Notes: generated from the letters alone by a model not told the origin. A stretch of 64,000 bases of DNA from Ariolimax columbianus (GCA_036924085.1 JAVGWX010000019.1:12948196-13012195); one strand, 5' to 3'; counted from the first letter of the stretch, positions 13,425 through 25,944 are shown. Translations and numbers: made by a program.

Positions 13425-13945
13425 TGTCACGTGTGCAGGTATTAGCGACGACTCAAACATAATATAACACACAGACAGAGTGTGTGACAAGTGTTAGCGA
13501 CGACTCAAACAGAACATCACACACAGACAGATTCTGTGACATGTGTTTGCGACTACTCAAACAGAATATCACACACATACAGATTCTGTGACACGTGTTA
13601 GCGACGACTCAAACAGAACGTCACACACAGACAGATTGTGTGACAGGAGTTAGCGACGACTCAAACAGAACATCACACTTAGACAGATTATGTGACACGT
13701 ATTAGCGACAACTCAAACAGCACCCATAGACAGATTATGTGACAAGTATTAGCGACGACTCAAACAGAACATCAGACACAGACAGATTATGTGACAGGAG
13801 TTAGCGACGACTCAAACAGAACATCACACACAGACAGATTCTGTGACATGTGTTAGCGACGACTCAAACAGAACATCACACACAGACAGATTCTGTGACA
13901 TGTGTTAGCGACGACTCAAACAGAACATCACACACAGACATTTTC
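13425..13945. repeat. 52 bp satellite, about ten copies
   Basis: ttagcgacgactcaaacaga recurs, at 13801, 13853 and 13905 exactly 52 bp apart. Each unit continues with acatcacacacagacagatt and ctgtgaca. Units at the left are more diverged. Confidence 0.95.
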
Positions 13946-14093
13946 TTACACGTGTGTTGTCTCTGGTTGTCTGTCAGTGTTGGTCTGCCTCGGTGGCTTC
14001 TAATTCTATCTCTTTATTCGTGTCACTCGCTGGCTATGTTTTGTAGTCTATCCTAGCTTCTGTTCTTGTCTATATCCTACCTACTAACTGCAC

Positions 14094-14326
14094 AGGAGTG
14101 GACGGCGTGGGCTAGTGGTAAAGTGACACGGCTCACAACCGAATGTGCTGGGTTTAATCCACATCACAGCACCGGCCGTTACCCCGGGGAAGCAGACCCT
14201 TACATAAAATGAACGCTGAAGTCGGATACACTGAGCCGACAGGCGCAAAATACAAACCACACTGCAACACACACCGTCTTGTGGAATAGAAACATAAGGC
14301 GAACGCAAGAGAAAACAAAAATAACA
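14094..14326 (+). mobile_element. SINE-1, tRNA-derived, with target-site duplication
   Basis: Head resembles a tRNA gene: an A-box-like gggctagtggtaaagtgac at 14109-14127 and a B-box-like gggtttaatcc at 14150-14160. A non-tRNA body (ccggccgttaccccggggaa ... ctgaagtcggatacactgag) and an A-rich tail follow. The 8 bp aactgcac flanks it at 14086-14093 and 14327-14334. A reverse copy lies at 18523-18787 and a 3' fragment at 17040-17131. Pol III promoter function is inferred from the boxes. Confidence 0.85.
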
Positions 14327-14334
14327 AACTGCAC

Positions 14335-15600
14335 GGTAGTCTTCTTGTCAATGTTCTTTCTGATCATTCATACTCCAGCTTACATTCTAAGCTGCCCGCT
14401 TTGGTCAATGACTTCTGTTTGTCTTGAGTTCATTCCCGTGTCGGCAGAGAAAGGATATCGTGTATTTTTAACCTATTATGCGATCTAAAAGGTCGTGGAA
14501 TTCCCAGTAGAAACCGTGGGAAACTATTTTGTCTGGACAGTCTTAAGCGAGTATTGTTTGAGAATTCAGAACAATGACCCGTTCAATGAACTCAATCTTT
14601 CTGGCAGGGTTCTCAAGTTATGTGTGGGTACCACGAACGGTATTTTCAGGACTTCCCTAGCGTAGGCTTGTTGGACCCTTGTAACTTTGTTACAAACTGA
14701 ATGCAGAACTGTGAAATTAATAACAGGACAGATAAACGGTGTGTATAACCAGTGGGCTACTGGAACAATCCGTTTCCACACTCGGTGAGATTGTTTGAAC
14801 GAAACTGAACATCAATGGGGGTTTCCTGGTGTGCAGTAACGTCCATTATTTGACAGAACAGAACATTAAATAATAAAACAGAACGCTTAATTCAATGATT
14901 TTCTCTTCGGTTGCTCCCGTGCAATCGATTCCCAAATCCTGTATTCCTGTTTCGCTAATTGGATTTTATACTATACGCTCATTTTGTTAAGCTTCTAATG
15001 GTTATTTCCCTTGATTGAGTTTTTATTTCTCCCTGTTAGACAAACAGCACTGTGACAACCCATTACTTTGTTTTACGTCTGTTAATTAGGCTCATGTTTT
15101 CATCGTATACATGGCTTTGTCACCGAACTCCGAGCTATTTTTGATGAAAGTTGAAGTTACTTCCATTGATTTCCTATTTATTTAGTAGGGACAACTAAGT
15201 TAAACATCCATGAATAATATTACGTTACACAATTCTAGATATCATTTGTTTAAATGATGTGCATACATACAGTGAAACTCTCTGATGACATAACAATGCA
15301 GTTTTAAAGTTATATCCAATTTTGCAATAAACAAAGAATTAGTTACAAAGACAGCAATATGTGAATATGAAGAGAGTATATCGTATGTTGCTAAATGTTA
15401 GGTTGTGTTACCATTTATGAAAGAGGAAAGAAAACTGATCAGAGAAAGTGTATCAACTTCTGTACATGTAGAGTAGACAGAGAAGACAGATTTAGATAAC
15501 AAAGCAGGGTAGAACACAAGGAATCTGAGATATGACTGTTTGAAGCTGGCTATAAAATGTTTTTAATTCATAATTTAGATCTGTGTGTGGCATGTTTATA
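14335..15600. other. No recognisable gene
   Basis: About 1.25 kb of unique AT-rich sequence. Open frames up to 71 codons, none recognisable. Confidence 0.45.
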
Positions 15601-15814
15601 TTTTGTAGGTCAGAACAGTTAACAATCAGGAGTAGTGCGTGGTGTTGGGGTGTACATTGTGGTTTGCAGTTCCAACATACCGGTTCGACATCACTTCGTG
15701 TCTAGTTTGACTGTGTATGTCGGAGATTTTTTCGGTAGGACAACTTTTCCACTTACAGAAAGGATTAGCAACACTACTGTATTCCCAAACTCTCATAGTG
15801 CAACAGATAAACAC

Positions 15815-16665
15815 ACGCACTCATACACTGACTGTTGCGTTCACATTACAAACATACACACACGCGTCCATACACTGACCAATAATAATAATAATGTTCG
15901 CATAGACGTCAAAGGCCAGTTGATTCGACCGACCACTAGCATGTCTAACTGCTGAGGATGTATTCATGTGTAGCGTGTCGACCGAAATCTCTACAGACTC
16001 CCCACGTGGAGCCGAGTACACCGCTGCCTTGGGATGGGGGCAGGTTTGTGTCAGGCTTTCCGTGTCTGTCCGTGTTAAACTCCCTGTTATTCCGTGTCTC
16101 GCCGCCGAGGCTTCCGATTGTGTCCACATTTTGGTCAGCGTGACCCTCGTTGTGCTGAGAATACGAGGTTGAGAGAGGTATCGTGTAACTTCCGGTGAAG
16201 GGAGTGGCGGGCAGGAGGAAGGCGGCTTCAGTCAGAGCATAAATTTTCTTGAGTAGTGGTAACAGGGACTGAATTCTGGTGTGCAGTTAAACGGAGCGTT
16301 GAACTCCGTCAGGGACTGGTCTCCCACGGCTTAAGCCAGGCATGAAATGCAGCGAAATGTAGCATAACAAACAGGCTACCCGATCGAATGCACATCAATT
16401 CTACAGAATAAAATTCGTGTTACCACCCGAAGAAGGGATTGTGAAATATAATCCGAACAGGAACCACCAAACATCGGAGAACGATACAAACACCGGAGCG
16501 AATCGAGAGCGCAGCCGTTGGGGCGCGGCCATCTTACTTTTCTCCTGACCAATGTTTCCATATTACAAACATTTATACACATGCACACAATCATTGACCA
16601 ATGTGTCCACATTACAAACACATACACATATGCGTCCATGCACTGGCCAATACTTCATGGTATCA
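15815..16665. repeat. Two small clusters of an approximately 47-49 bp CA-rich repeat
   Basis: Units of the form cattacaaacatacacacacg followed by cgtccatacactgaccaat occur at 15815-15885 and again at 16545-16660. Between them is 660 bp of unique sequence without a recognisable gene. Either one split array or two seedings. Confidence 0.6.
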
Positions 16666-17039
16666 CCCAAAGAACTACGGTCTCTGATGGAAAATAGCAT
16701 ACCTTCGTCAGTAGAATCCAGAAAGGCGAACCTTTAACCAAAACTAAAAGAAACAATTACACTAACATTTATCATTCATGTATTTACTGTACAGTTCATT
16801 TGCTACTTACCAAATGGAGTTTAACTATCAATATAAATATACAAGGAAGTAGCATGCCCTTTGTAGAACGTCACTTCCTATAACCATCAACCCATTTGAA
16901 TGTTATACGTTTCTTGGCAGGTGTGCAGTACGGTTGGTTGCCATTAATTTCCCAAATGAAACAAGTCCTTCTCTATTATGTAACCATTGGGGTAAAAAAT
17001 TTGCCTGGAGTATTGAGGCCGCTTTTATCAAACTGAATT
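16666..17039. other. No recognisable gene
   Basis: Unique sequence with nothing supported. Confidence 0.4.
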
Positions 17040-17131
17040 TAGGGGGCAAAATAAAAACCACAGTGTAACGCACACACGCCTTGGGGAATAGATAAATAAA
17101 GCGAACGCAAAAAAAAAAAAAAAAAAAAAAT
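17040..17131 (+). mobile_element. SINE-1 3' fragment with poly(A)
   Basis: The last part of SINE-1 (accacagtgtaacgcacac, cttggggaatagataaataa, gcgaacgc), followed by about 22 A residues. The tRNA-like head is absent, so this is a 5'-truncated insertion. The long pure A tail suggests it is younger than its relatives. Confidence 0.75.
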
Positions 17132-17638
17132 CATACTGAATTTACTTTTAATGGCCGCCGTTTTTCCTAAAGCGTTTTAATAAAAAATATAGACAACCGG
17201 GCTGACATAGAAATCAGATAGTTCCACTTCCACCCTGTATGGTTAAAAAAACAATGGCTATTTTGAAATTTGTTTTAGACATTTCGAAACGATTTCTTGT
17301 TTTTCACTTAGATTTTGTGATTCACTGATTGGGGAAGTTTTACTTTTTGCTACGAATTTTTCGGAGGTATATCTGTTCAGTTTGTTTATGGAGATGTAAT
17401 AAATTCGATTATTGGAAACTAACCGATAGACCCATCTTGTAAAAATTGACTATCCGTCCTTTGTGGAACTTTGAAAATTTGTTTACAAACAGGGGCCGCC
17501 GAAAACAGGTTAGTCTTTATGTTTGTGCTGTTTTTCAACATTCACATCTTCATCTTCTTGTATCTCAGAAACTAACACACACCAACAAAAACAATAATAC
17601 CGACTAGTTCTTTATTAATTTATGTCTCTGCACACAAC
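17132..17638. other. No recognisable gene
   Basis: Unique T-rich sequence. Confidence 0.45.
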
Positions 17639-17651
17639 AAAATCATATATA

Positions 17652-17911
17652 AAGTAAAAATTAAAGTAACCCAAAGCATTACTTCCGAAGGGTGTGAGGT
17701 GTTAGCGATCTCACATTTCAAAGGCTCGGGTGGTAGCCATCTCCTCTCCCTTGCTGCTTTTATTTCCCGAACTGAACGTGTACTCATTTAAGGCTGGGTC
17801 TACCCGAGAGCCACTGCGGTCTGAAAAAACACTACCGCATCAACTGGAGAATGAACCCAGGTCAACTCAGGGCGAAGCCAGCGCGCTAACCACTGTGCTA
17901 CGCGGCTCCCT
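17652..17911 (-). mobile_element. SINE-2, tRNA-derived, antisense, 13 bp target-site duplication
   Basis: 260 bp element. Exact duplications aaaatcatatata lie at 17639-17651 and 17912-17924. Read on the minus strand it opens gagccgcgtagcacagtggt with an A-box-like core, then a degenerate B-box in ctgggttcattctcc, then a body shared with 42196-42455. It ends in a T/A-rich tail. The clean duplication and equal length with its sister show a full-length SINE. Confidence 0.88.
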
Positions 17912-17924
17912 AAAATCATATATA

Positions 17925-18468
17925 TATAAACCAACAAATAAAAAGGTTACAAGCTCTCAAAATCAACAACCAAAGTAAAGATTGACGTGTTGAAATAACA
18001 TTCAGTAGTGCAAACACTACTTGAAAGAGATACCGTACAAACAAATCGCTTCTTAACCGTATATTTACGATGGCAGAGAACTAAGACTACATTATTCGTG
18101 AGCCATTTATAAATAATCAAATTATTCAATACTGCACTTTCTGCTCAGAAAAAAGGAAAGAATAGACAGCAGGGCTAATGTAACACGCCACATACTAAAC
18201 GTTTATAATACAACCGAAATATGCAACTAATATGTGTAACTTCAATAAATGTGTAATGAAATGTTAATATAAATATTGAATTTTAAAAGGAAACATTCCG
18301 CAAATGGATACGACCATCCCACATTTTAACACCATGCTTAACATATCATAGATTTAAACTATCGTTCATAACAAACGGTAACCGACAAATAGTTTCAATG
18401 GAATATATAAAATAAAACTCGTCCTCCATATGTTATGAACAGTATTTGCAAAAGGGAAATCTATGTGC
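17925..18468. other. No recognisable gene
   Basis: Unique AT-rich sequence. Confidence 0.45.
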
Positions 18469-19562
18469 TTTATTATTAGGGATATCATTTAACACCTGAC
18501 ATACAAAAACGCATTCGTATCAATGGATTGGAGATTTTTATATTTGTTTGCTTTCGTCTTATTTATCTATTCCCCGAGGTGGTGTGTATTGCACTGTGGT
18601 TTTTATACTGCGCCTGTCGGCCCAGTACATCCGACTTCAGCAAGCATTTTATGTAAGGGTCTGCTTCCTCCTGCATTTTCTAAGGGTTTACTTCCCTGGG
18701 GAAAAGGCCGGTGCTGTGATTGGGATTGAACCCAGCACCTTCGGTTGTGAGCTGTGTCCCGTAACCACTAGCCTACGCCGTTCCATCTAGACTGAGGATA
18801 TTATTTAACTCTTGATATACAACGCATGTGTATCTCTCGACTGAGGATAATATTTAACACTTGATATACAACAACTCGTGTGTATCACTATACTGTGGGT
18901 GTCATTTAACACTTCACATACAATAACGTATGTGTATCACTAGACTAAGAACATTATTTAACACTTGACATACAACACCATATGTGCCTCACTAGACTAG
19001 GGATATCATTTAACACTTGACATACAACAGCCTATGTGCATCACTAGACTAAGGATATAATTTAACACTTCATATACAACTCGTGTGTATCACTAGATTG
19101 GGGATATCATTTACACTTCACATACAACTCGTGTGTATCACTAGATTGAGGATATCATTTAACACTTCACATACAACTCGTGTGTATCACTAGATTGGGG
19201 ATATCATTTACACTTCACATACAACTCGTGTGTATCACTAGATTGAGGATATAATTTAACACTTCACATACAACTCGTGTGTATCACTAGATTGAGGATA
19301 TCATTTACACTTCACATACAACTCGTGTGTATCACTAGATTGAGGATATAATTTAACACTTCACATACAACTCGTGTGTATCACTAGATTGAGGATATCA
19401 TTGAACACTTCACATACAACTCGTGTGTATCACTAGATTGGGGATATCATTTACACTTCACATACAACTCGTGTGTATCACTAGATTATCATTTAACACT
19501 TCACATACAGAAACTCGTGTGTATCACTAGATTGGGGATATCATTTAACACTTCACATGCAA
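18469..19562. repeat. 47-49 bp satellite, interrupted by SINE-1
   Basis: About 16 copies of tcactagattgaggatatca then tttaacacttcacatacaac then tcgtgtgta. Units alternate between 49 bp (atttaacac) and 47 bp (atttacac) forms on the right. A diverged unit at 18470-18530 lies left of the SINE-1 insertion, so the SINE landed inside the array. Left units are more diverged than right ones. Confidence 0.95.
18523..18787 (-). mobile_element. SINE-1 inserted in satellite, antisense
   Basis: Reverse copy of the element at 14094-14326. On the minus strand it reads ggcgtaggctagtggttacg (A-box region), gggttcaatccc (B-box), then the ctgaagtcggatgtactggg body and an A-rich tail. The flanks are imperfect repeats of the satellite (atcaatggattggagat and atctagactgaggat), consistent with an old duplicated target within the array. 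It carries an internal duplication (tctgcttcc/ctacttccc-like block) absent from the plus-strand copy. Confidence 0.8.
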
Positions 19563-20216
19563 CTATTCAGCGTATTACTAGTCTGTTTATTTCTTCACAT
19601 AAGGAACGACCGTATTCACGGTTGAGTTAAGGTACAGTAATTGTGTCTGATTGATGAATGTTAAATCTTTCCTTCTTGTATCTGCACCAATTGCTTGTCT
19701 CAATACTAGCTAATGTAGGAATCATGTTACCCTTTTATTAGCCTGTCTATGTGTCTGTCATTATGAATCTGACTTTATCTTCTAAAATGTATTTTTTTCA
19801 GCAGTCAAATCACTTTAATTATGTTGAATGCAATCATAATTTGCAATGCTAATTATAATACATTAGTTTTGACTGTGGGTCTGTAACTAATGCCATGTTT
19901 TACAAAACCAGCACATTATTCATTTGCAATAATAGCTGGTCCAGTTTCCTTCTGATATCAACGATGTTTCATGCAGTTTGCGTGCTTTGTTCTGCTCTTG
20001 TCAGCTGTATATTTTGTATGATTATATCATATTTCAAAGACATAAGGATTGAATGTTTTCTAGTTTTAATCATTGCGAATATTATGCCTACAAACATATA
20101 AATTGTTATATGAGAAATATGCACATTCTGTTGGTTACTGGTACTCCTTTCTCGCCAAATTTATCACTATCTTAATTTAGGAACTCTTATGCAAGCATTT
20201 GTCGTGAGATATTTAA
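19563..20216. other. No recognisable gene
   Basis: Unique sequence; the 68-codon frame at 19895-20101 is hydrophobic but unrecognised. Confidence 0.4.
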
Positions 20217-20700
20217 TTGAACTATGCACTTTGCACGAACATCGGATTAATGCGTACACTGGTCCTGTCAATATTCCTCTATGCTTGTGAGACATGGACA
20301 GTTACAGCTGACCTTCAGCGAAGGATACATGCCTTGGAGATTAGATGCTTCCGAAGACTTTTAAACGTCACGTACAAAGATCGAGTTACAAATGAGGAAA
20401 TACGAGATATAATTTAACAGCAATATGGCCTTTTGAAGACCTCTTGGCAGCTGTCAAAAGAAGGAAACTCGCTTGTAACAGTCACATATCGAGATCAAAT
20501 GGTCTTGCAAGTACGATGATCCACGGAAAGATGCAAAGCAGACGACGAAGAGGCCGTCCCAAAAAGAGGTGGCAGGACAACATAAAAGAATGGACCAATC
20601 TCCGACCAGAAGAGGCACAGGCAGCGGCCGCTGACAGAGAAGGGTGGCGTGGTATTGTGAGGATGTCTTCATGTGTGCCCCAATGACCTCACCAGTTACG
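20217..20700 (+). pseudogene. LINE-E, RTE-like C-terminal tail
   Basis: RT C-terminal region. The frame at 20217 has LVLSIFLYACETWTVTADLQ and IRCFRRLLNVTYKDRVTNEE (to 20417), ending in a stop. A second frame (20444-20686) gives KRRKLACNSHISRSNGLAST, then RRRRGRPKKRWQDNIKEW and AAADREGWRGIV. This is the usual order (Y-CETW, LxxxYxDRVTNEEI, GRPKKRW, DREGWR). The catalytic domain is absent. The two frames are offset by a small indel near 20420-20440. Dead 5'-truncated copy. Confidence 0.85.
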
Positions 20701-20884
20701 GGATGACCTGACCAATTATATATTTATAAACATACATATTTGAATAGGTGACATAGGGAAGTTGTTAGTTGCTGGTATGATTGTTTTTGCTAGCGTATTT
20801 TTTTTTGTAAAACAGAAGGCATGAAACCACTTTAAGCACATATTGAAATAATTATTTAGAAAATATTTGTACCAAGATCTGATT

Positions 20885-21558
20885 TATTATTGATGATAAT
20901 TAAATGAAAATAAATATGCACGGTAAAAACGAATGAGCAGTAAATAATTGAACATAGAATACAATAAAATAAATACGCACAGTTAACACAATTGAGCAGT
21001 AAATAATTGAACATAGAATACATTAAAATAAATATACACAGTAAACACGAATGAGCAGTAAATAATTGAACATAGAATACATTAAAATAAATATGCACAG
21101 TAAACACAAATGAGCAGTAAATAATTTAACATAGAATACAATAACATAATTATGCACAGTAAACACGAATGAGCAGTAAATAATTGAACATAGAATACAA
21201 TAAAATAAATATGCACAGTAAACACGAATGATCAGTAAATTATTGAACATAGAATACAATAAAATACATATGCACAGTAAACACGAAAGAGCAGTAAATA
21301 ATTGAACATAGAATACAATAAAATAAATATACACAGTAAACACGAATGAGCAGTAAATAATTGAACATAGAATACAATAAAATAAATATACACAGTAAAC
21401 ACGAATGAGCAGTAAATAATTGAACATAGAATACAGTAAAATAAATATACACAGTAAACACGAATGAGCAGTAAATAATTGAACATAGAATACAATAAAA
21501 TAAATATACACAGTAAACACGAATGAGCAGTAAATAATTGAACATAGAATAAAATAAA
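20885..21558. repeat. 59 bp AT-rich satellite, about 11 copies
   Basis: The motif gaatgagcagtaaataattg recurs every 59 bp (motif ends at 20940, 20999 and 21058). Copies at 21300-21540 are almost identical. Because 59 is not a multiple of three, minus-strand frames cycle through all three readings of the unit and still stay open to 165 codons. This is not a gene. Confidence 0.95.
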
Positions 21559-21861
21559 ATAAAAATATGTGCGATCAGCTGATCAGTAATTTATGTAGCA
21601 ACTAATTGCCGTTTACGTTCCAACTTTTATTCTAGGATTGTTCCAGCAAGGCGTTGTGTATATTCGTGTGATCCCCATATTTGAACTGGTAGACTTTGGT
21701 TTCGTTTATCAAACCTTTTTACACTCCTTATATCTTTACGAATGAATTAATTTGTTTTCTTTTCCTTCCAGCAGAAGCGACCCATTCTTCTATGTATCTA
21801 TATTTCAAAGTCCACTATTGTCTTCCTTATTCGTTTGTTTACAGTGTATGTTTCTACATCA
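21559..21861. other. No recognisable gene
   Basis: Unique sequence between the 59 bp satellite and a SINE-A fragment. Confidence 0.4.
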
Positions 21862-22035
21862 TTTAGACGTGTCTCTGCCGAAGACGGATGTGTCGGACCG
21901 AAAGGTGCAAATATTGCAGTCAAGCTGTAAACTAGCGACACAGCGCATTCCGTTCTCCGGAATACATCCTGCTACTTACAAGGCGCGGTTCAGGGCTTGG
22001 TAGTGGGAGATTGAGAACGAACGAAGAAGAAGACT
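21862..22035 (+). mobile_element. SINE-A copy b, 3' half with GAA tail
   Basis: Matches the 3' half of SINE-A from ccgaagacggatgtgtcgg through gggagattgagaacgaacg to agaagaagac. With copy e (29692-29866) it forms a subfamily marked by gccgaagacgg, ctagcgacac and the gcttggtagtggg variant. The 5' half is missing. Confidence 0.8.
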
Positions 22036-22137
22036 TGTGTAATGCGCTGTTCCAGGAATGATGTAGAATTCATTACAATTATAAAATGCATTGCGCTACA
22101 TAATATCATATTTTGAAATCGTAACTTAGGAAATCGT

Positions 22138-22380
22138 TAGATTCTCTGACACAGCTCTTCAAGCATTAGCAGACAAACAATTCCCCTTTCTCAAAAACAT
22201 CGACACATTACGTGACCTACTCACATCTAATGGAGTTGAAATAAGTGCACCGTTGATACATGGAAACAATTATAGAAAAGAATGGCTACAGAAAGCCAAA
22301 AATACTTCTGACACCAAACTAAATGAGATTATCAGGATCCAGGCATACAATAGAGAAGAAGAGAAGGGATCTAAATGCTG
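22138..22380 (+). pseudogene. Unrecognised open coding-like fragment before SINE-A copy c
   Basis: About 80 codons open with no start: SDTALQALADKQFPFLKNID, then DLLTSNGVEISAPLIHGNNY and later EWLQKAKNTSDTKLNEIIRI, ending in GSKC and a stop at the SINE-A border. Composition looks protein-like. I cannot assign a family. It may be a retroelement remnant or a host exon relic. Confidence 0.3.
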
Positions 22381-22722
22381 AGCAGCGCATGAGCTGCAGT
22401 GGTCAGCGACCCATAGCTGACTGCTAGCATCAGGGCCAGCGAATCAGAGCTGCTAAGACCCTTCTACACCTCCACGCGGAGATCCTGGAAAACAGGCCGC
22501 AGCAGGGCAGACTGGCTAAAGAGAAGGGATCGAAGAGGGAATGCTAACCCGGTACTAAGAAAATGCTTGCTGAAGTCGGATGTGTTGGACCGAAAGGTGC
22601 AAATATCGCAGTCAAGCTGTAAACTACGACATAACGCATTCCGTTCTCTGGACTACATTTTGCTACTTAAGTCCTTTCAGGGTGTGGTAGCGGGAGATTG
22701 AGAACGAACGAAGCCAAGGCAA
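22368..22722 (+). mobile_element. SINE-A copy c, near full length
   Basis: Runs from aaatgctgagcagcgcatga through the A-box-like agctgcagtggtcagcg, the ttctacacctccacgcgg block and gcaaatatcgcagtcaagct to gagattgagaacgaacga. It ends in a gaagccaaggcaa tail and not in (GAA)n. No clear duplication is visible at its flanks. Confidence 0.85.
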
Positions 22723-22810
22723 ATAGGCAACACCATCATTAAAACTGTTTAGACAATTTTTTATAATTTATTTAATATATTATAATATTTATAATATTAT
22801 AATTTATAAG

Positions 22811-24464
22811 AAATCGGATGCAGACGGCCCTAACATCGCTGGAAGAGTGGGCGAACTCATGGCTGGTCAAAATAAACGAGGAGAAAACCACATGCACAAT
22901 ATTCTCGCTTTCATTAAAACCCCAAAGTACCAAATTAAGTCTAAATGGCAAAATCCTGCAGCCAAACGACAACCCAACCTATCTGGGAGTCACATTTGAT
23001 CGGCGCATGACATGGAAAAGTCAGATTGAGAGAAACCGAATGAAAGCCAGAGAAAGAATGGCAATCATGAGGAAACTTGCTGGCACAAGCTGGGGAGCAG
23101 ACGAAGGCATACTAAAGAAACTGTACACTGGAAGACTGAGACCAGTTCTCGAGTATGGCATCGCGGCATGGACAACAGCAGCGAAGGCGAACTTCGATAA
23201 AGTTAGCAAACTTCAAAACCAAGCCATGAGAATTATAACAGGTGGCATGAAGTCAACGCCAATTGTAGAACTTGAAAAGATTACAAAACTGCAATCCATG
23301 ACCGATAGAAGAGACTGCAGAGCCCAGCTGCAGTCAGAGAAACTCCGAAGACTGACCGACCATCCAATGCACCAGAGACTAAACAATTTGGGAAATGGGA
23401 AACTAAAGCGGAGAAACTTTGCAGAAAAAGCCAAAGCACAGATGCACGAAGATCCCATAAACGCACTAACAACACCAAAACCCATAACTACTGTACGAAA
23501 ACCTACCTGGAGGTAAGATATATTTCCAGAGGTGGTAGAAAATATACCAGGTATTGCAAACAAAAACTGCCAGACTGAAAAAGAAAGGAGAGATACTAAC
23601 TACCCTAAGCTTCATAACGAAAAGCTACCCAAGCATGGACTCGACCCATGCATACACCGACGGTTCTGTAACAAACACAACACAGAATGGAGGGGCAGGA
23701 GCATTCCTGAACCTACCAAATGGCAGGAAAATAACACTGTCATTCGCTACTGGTAAGTACACAAGCAATTTCAGAGCGGAGGCAGAGGCAGTGAGGGCGG
23801 CAGTGGAAGAAATGGTGACACACAGTGAAAATGAAAGCCATATAGTCCTGCTGACAGATGCTCTCGCCGTAGTCACAGCGCTAAAAAGCCAGAAAAACAC
23901 TGAGCTTAATGACTTAAGAGCAGCACTCTGCAAACTGTGCCAGCAGTCCGCACCAAAAAGGGTAGTGGTACAGTGGGTCCCATCACACTGCAACATCCAA
24001 GGCAACGAGGAGGCAGACAGACTGGCAAAAGAAGGTGCAAGACTACCACAAACAGATACCAGTATGACGTACGAAGAGTAAAAACGGCTTATCAAAGCAA
24101 ATGACCAAATGGGAAACCGAACATACTGGTTACACCAAAAACGATGCCTATTACCAGTTGAACCGAAGAGAGCAGGTCGTTGTCTTTAGACTTCGCACTG
24201 GCCACAATAGACTGAGGTACCACCTATTCAACAAATTGAAGATAGGGTGTACCGACGAATGCCCGTGCGGTACTGGTAAAATGACCGCTGAACATCTGCT
24301 GCAGACCTGCCCGACATACGAGGATCAGAGAGAGCAGATGTGGCCATCACCAGTGGAACTGCAAGACAAGCTCTATGGCAGTGGCGACAGCCTCAGGATG
24401 ACCGCCGCTTTTTTCGAAAAAATAATGGTTACTGTCTGACTGCGTACGCAGAAGAAGAAGAAGG
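22811..24464 (+). mobile_element. LINE-A copy 2, 5'-truncated
   Basis: Same element as 1865-3445, about 95% alike by eye and longer at the 5' side. Order: RT C-terminal part (ALTSLEEWANSWLVKINEEK, YLGVTFDRRMTWK, RPVLEYGIAAW; 22818-23516), RNase H (YTDGSVTNTTQNGGAG at 23651, FRAEAEAVRAAVE, LLTDALAVVTA, GNEEADRLAKEG; to 24081), CCHC knuckle (CPCGTGKMTAEHLLQTC, about 24262) and a short (GAA)n tail at 24450-24464. Stops near 23514 and 24079 and a 5 bp deletion near 24097 break the frame at places where copy 1 is intact. The RT active site is absent. Confidence 0.9.
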
Positions 24465-24600
24465 ACCGAAAAGTGCAAATATCACAGTCAAGCTGTAAAC
24501 TACGACACAACGCATTCCGTTCTCTTGACTACATTCTGCTACTTAAGCATTTTCAGCGTATTGTAGCGGGAGATTGAGAACGAACGAGGACAAGCCAAGC
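24465..24600 (+). mobile_element. SINE-A copy d, 3' fragment
   Basis: Starts at accgaaaagtgcaaat directly after the LINE-A tail and runs through ttctgctacttaagc and gcgggagattgagaacgaac to gaggacaagccaagcc. 5'-truncated, with the GCCAAG-type tail. Confidence 0.8.
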
Positions 24601-25182
24601 CAGAATAAGAGAACGGATCTGGATCTTCAAGATGAGAACAGTCCATGTCTCTATTATCAAACATCTTAGTTGAATAGACCCACTGTGATAACCAGCCAAG
24701 AGATTATGTAACCAACACGACGAATACCACACACTGACGCTGTGTCAAGGTTAACCGACCTGTTATATCAGATGTTCCCGCGGCACGATACCACACACAA
24801 TTCATTCGACACATCACCAAAACAACTAAGAAAGACACGTGCTCTCTTACAGGAAAGCATTGAGCTCTCACAGATAACGATATCACCATTACGATAAACA
24901 ATAGAGACGAGTAATCATAACACCCGAACACGCTCATTAACAAATTATGAGCGCCTTGTTTGAATGTCAGTATATGACATCATGTTGGTGAAAACACGTG
25001 AGCATTCATTTTCTTTTCTTGATGTCCGTTTCTTATCTTCTATTTTTCAATGTTACATTTCTAAGATAGGAGAAGCTTTTGATTTGTTCCATTATTTGAC
25101 TGTGTATTTTTGTCTGTACAGTCGATGTTTGAGTCAATTGTTCTAATTTTCAACGTTTTCGTTTTCTCGGGGCTAATGTCTA
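24601..25182. other. No recognisable gene
   Basis: Unique sequence with nothing supported. Confidence 0.4.
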
Positions 25183-25938
25183 AAGATGGCGTCCTACCGG
25201 TTGCGGGTCTACATTGCTCTGGTGTTTTAGTTCATTATGAATGCCACCAGGCAACGGATTTGCCTAGAATTCACACTAGTGGACGACTTACACATTTGTT
25301 CACGGAAACGTGTCGTTGTCTTCCAGTTAGTCTGTTTAATTGATTCGTTTTTTTGGTTTTCTGTCTTCCGATTATCATGGCCTGGAAATCGGCTATTTGA
25401 ATTAGCACTGCACTTAAACCTGTGTCGTATTTTCACGATCTAGTTCACACTGCTGAACTTCACGAGATGGACGATCTTCTTCCTAGCTGCATACAGCGTC
25501 GGTTTCGGTGTAACTGTGTAATTTAGACACGATTATAATTGACTAGAATACGGTCAAGGAGAGATGCCAAACAAAGCACTCACACGCTGAGTTATGTTCC
25601 TACGACTTGTTTTGTGTTTAAGGGAAAGGCAGGACAAACAAGGATAGATGCCATCCCCTTCCTCTGCCTTAGCTGAATACCGTTTTATGGGAATGGCGTC
25701 GGGAGAAAACCCTGAGGAAAAATATGCACCATGTGCTATCTCCAGTCATCTCGATAAAATCTTGCCACTGGCCAAAGGTAGCTCAGTAGCAGAGAATGAG
25801 GTTGACATAAGCCGCAGTTTCTTTCTCACTTAAATCCAAGTCACCTTTCAGCGAACACAGAAAGAGAAACGACAGTCCACATGACTGAACAAAGAGGGTG
25901 GCTCTCAGCACATGTGATGGCCGAACAACAATGTCCAA
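25183..25938 (+). mobile_element. Rep-1 dispersed repeat, copy 2
   Basis: About 755 bp that aligns with 51341-52085 along its whole length and with 11483-11885 over the first 400 bp. Starts aaagatggcgtcctaccggt. Later shared blocks include ggagagatgcca, ctatctccagtc, cttgccactggc and cagtttctttctcact. No open frame is shared between copies. No RT or transposase motif seen. Immediately followed by antisense LINE-L. Confidence 0.78.
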
Positions 25939-25944
25939 ATCGAT

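Noticed and set aside
18469..19562. CRISPR-like repeat array
   Set aside because: Units are head-to-tail with no unique spacers, and the sequence is clearly eukaryotic. The same applies to the 36, 38, 52 and 66/67 bp arrays.
20856..21545. 165-codon hydrophobic minus-strand frame as a membrane protein
   Set aside because: 59 bp AT-rich satellite read in three rotating frames. Hydrophobicity follows from T-rich codons.
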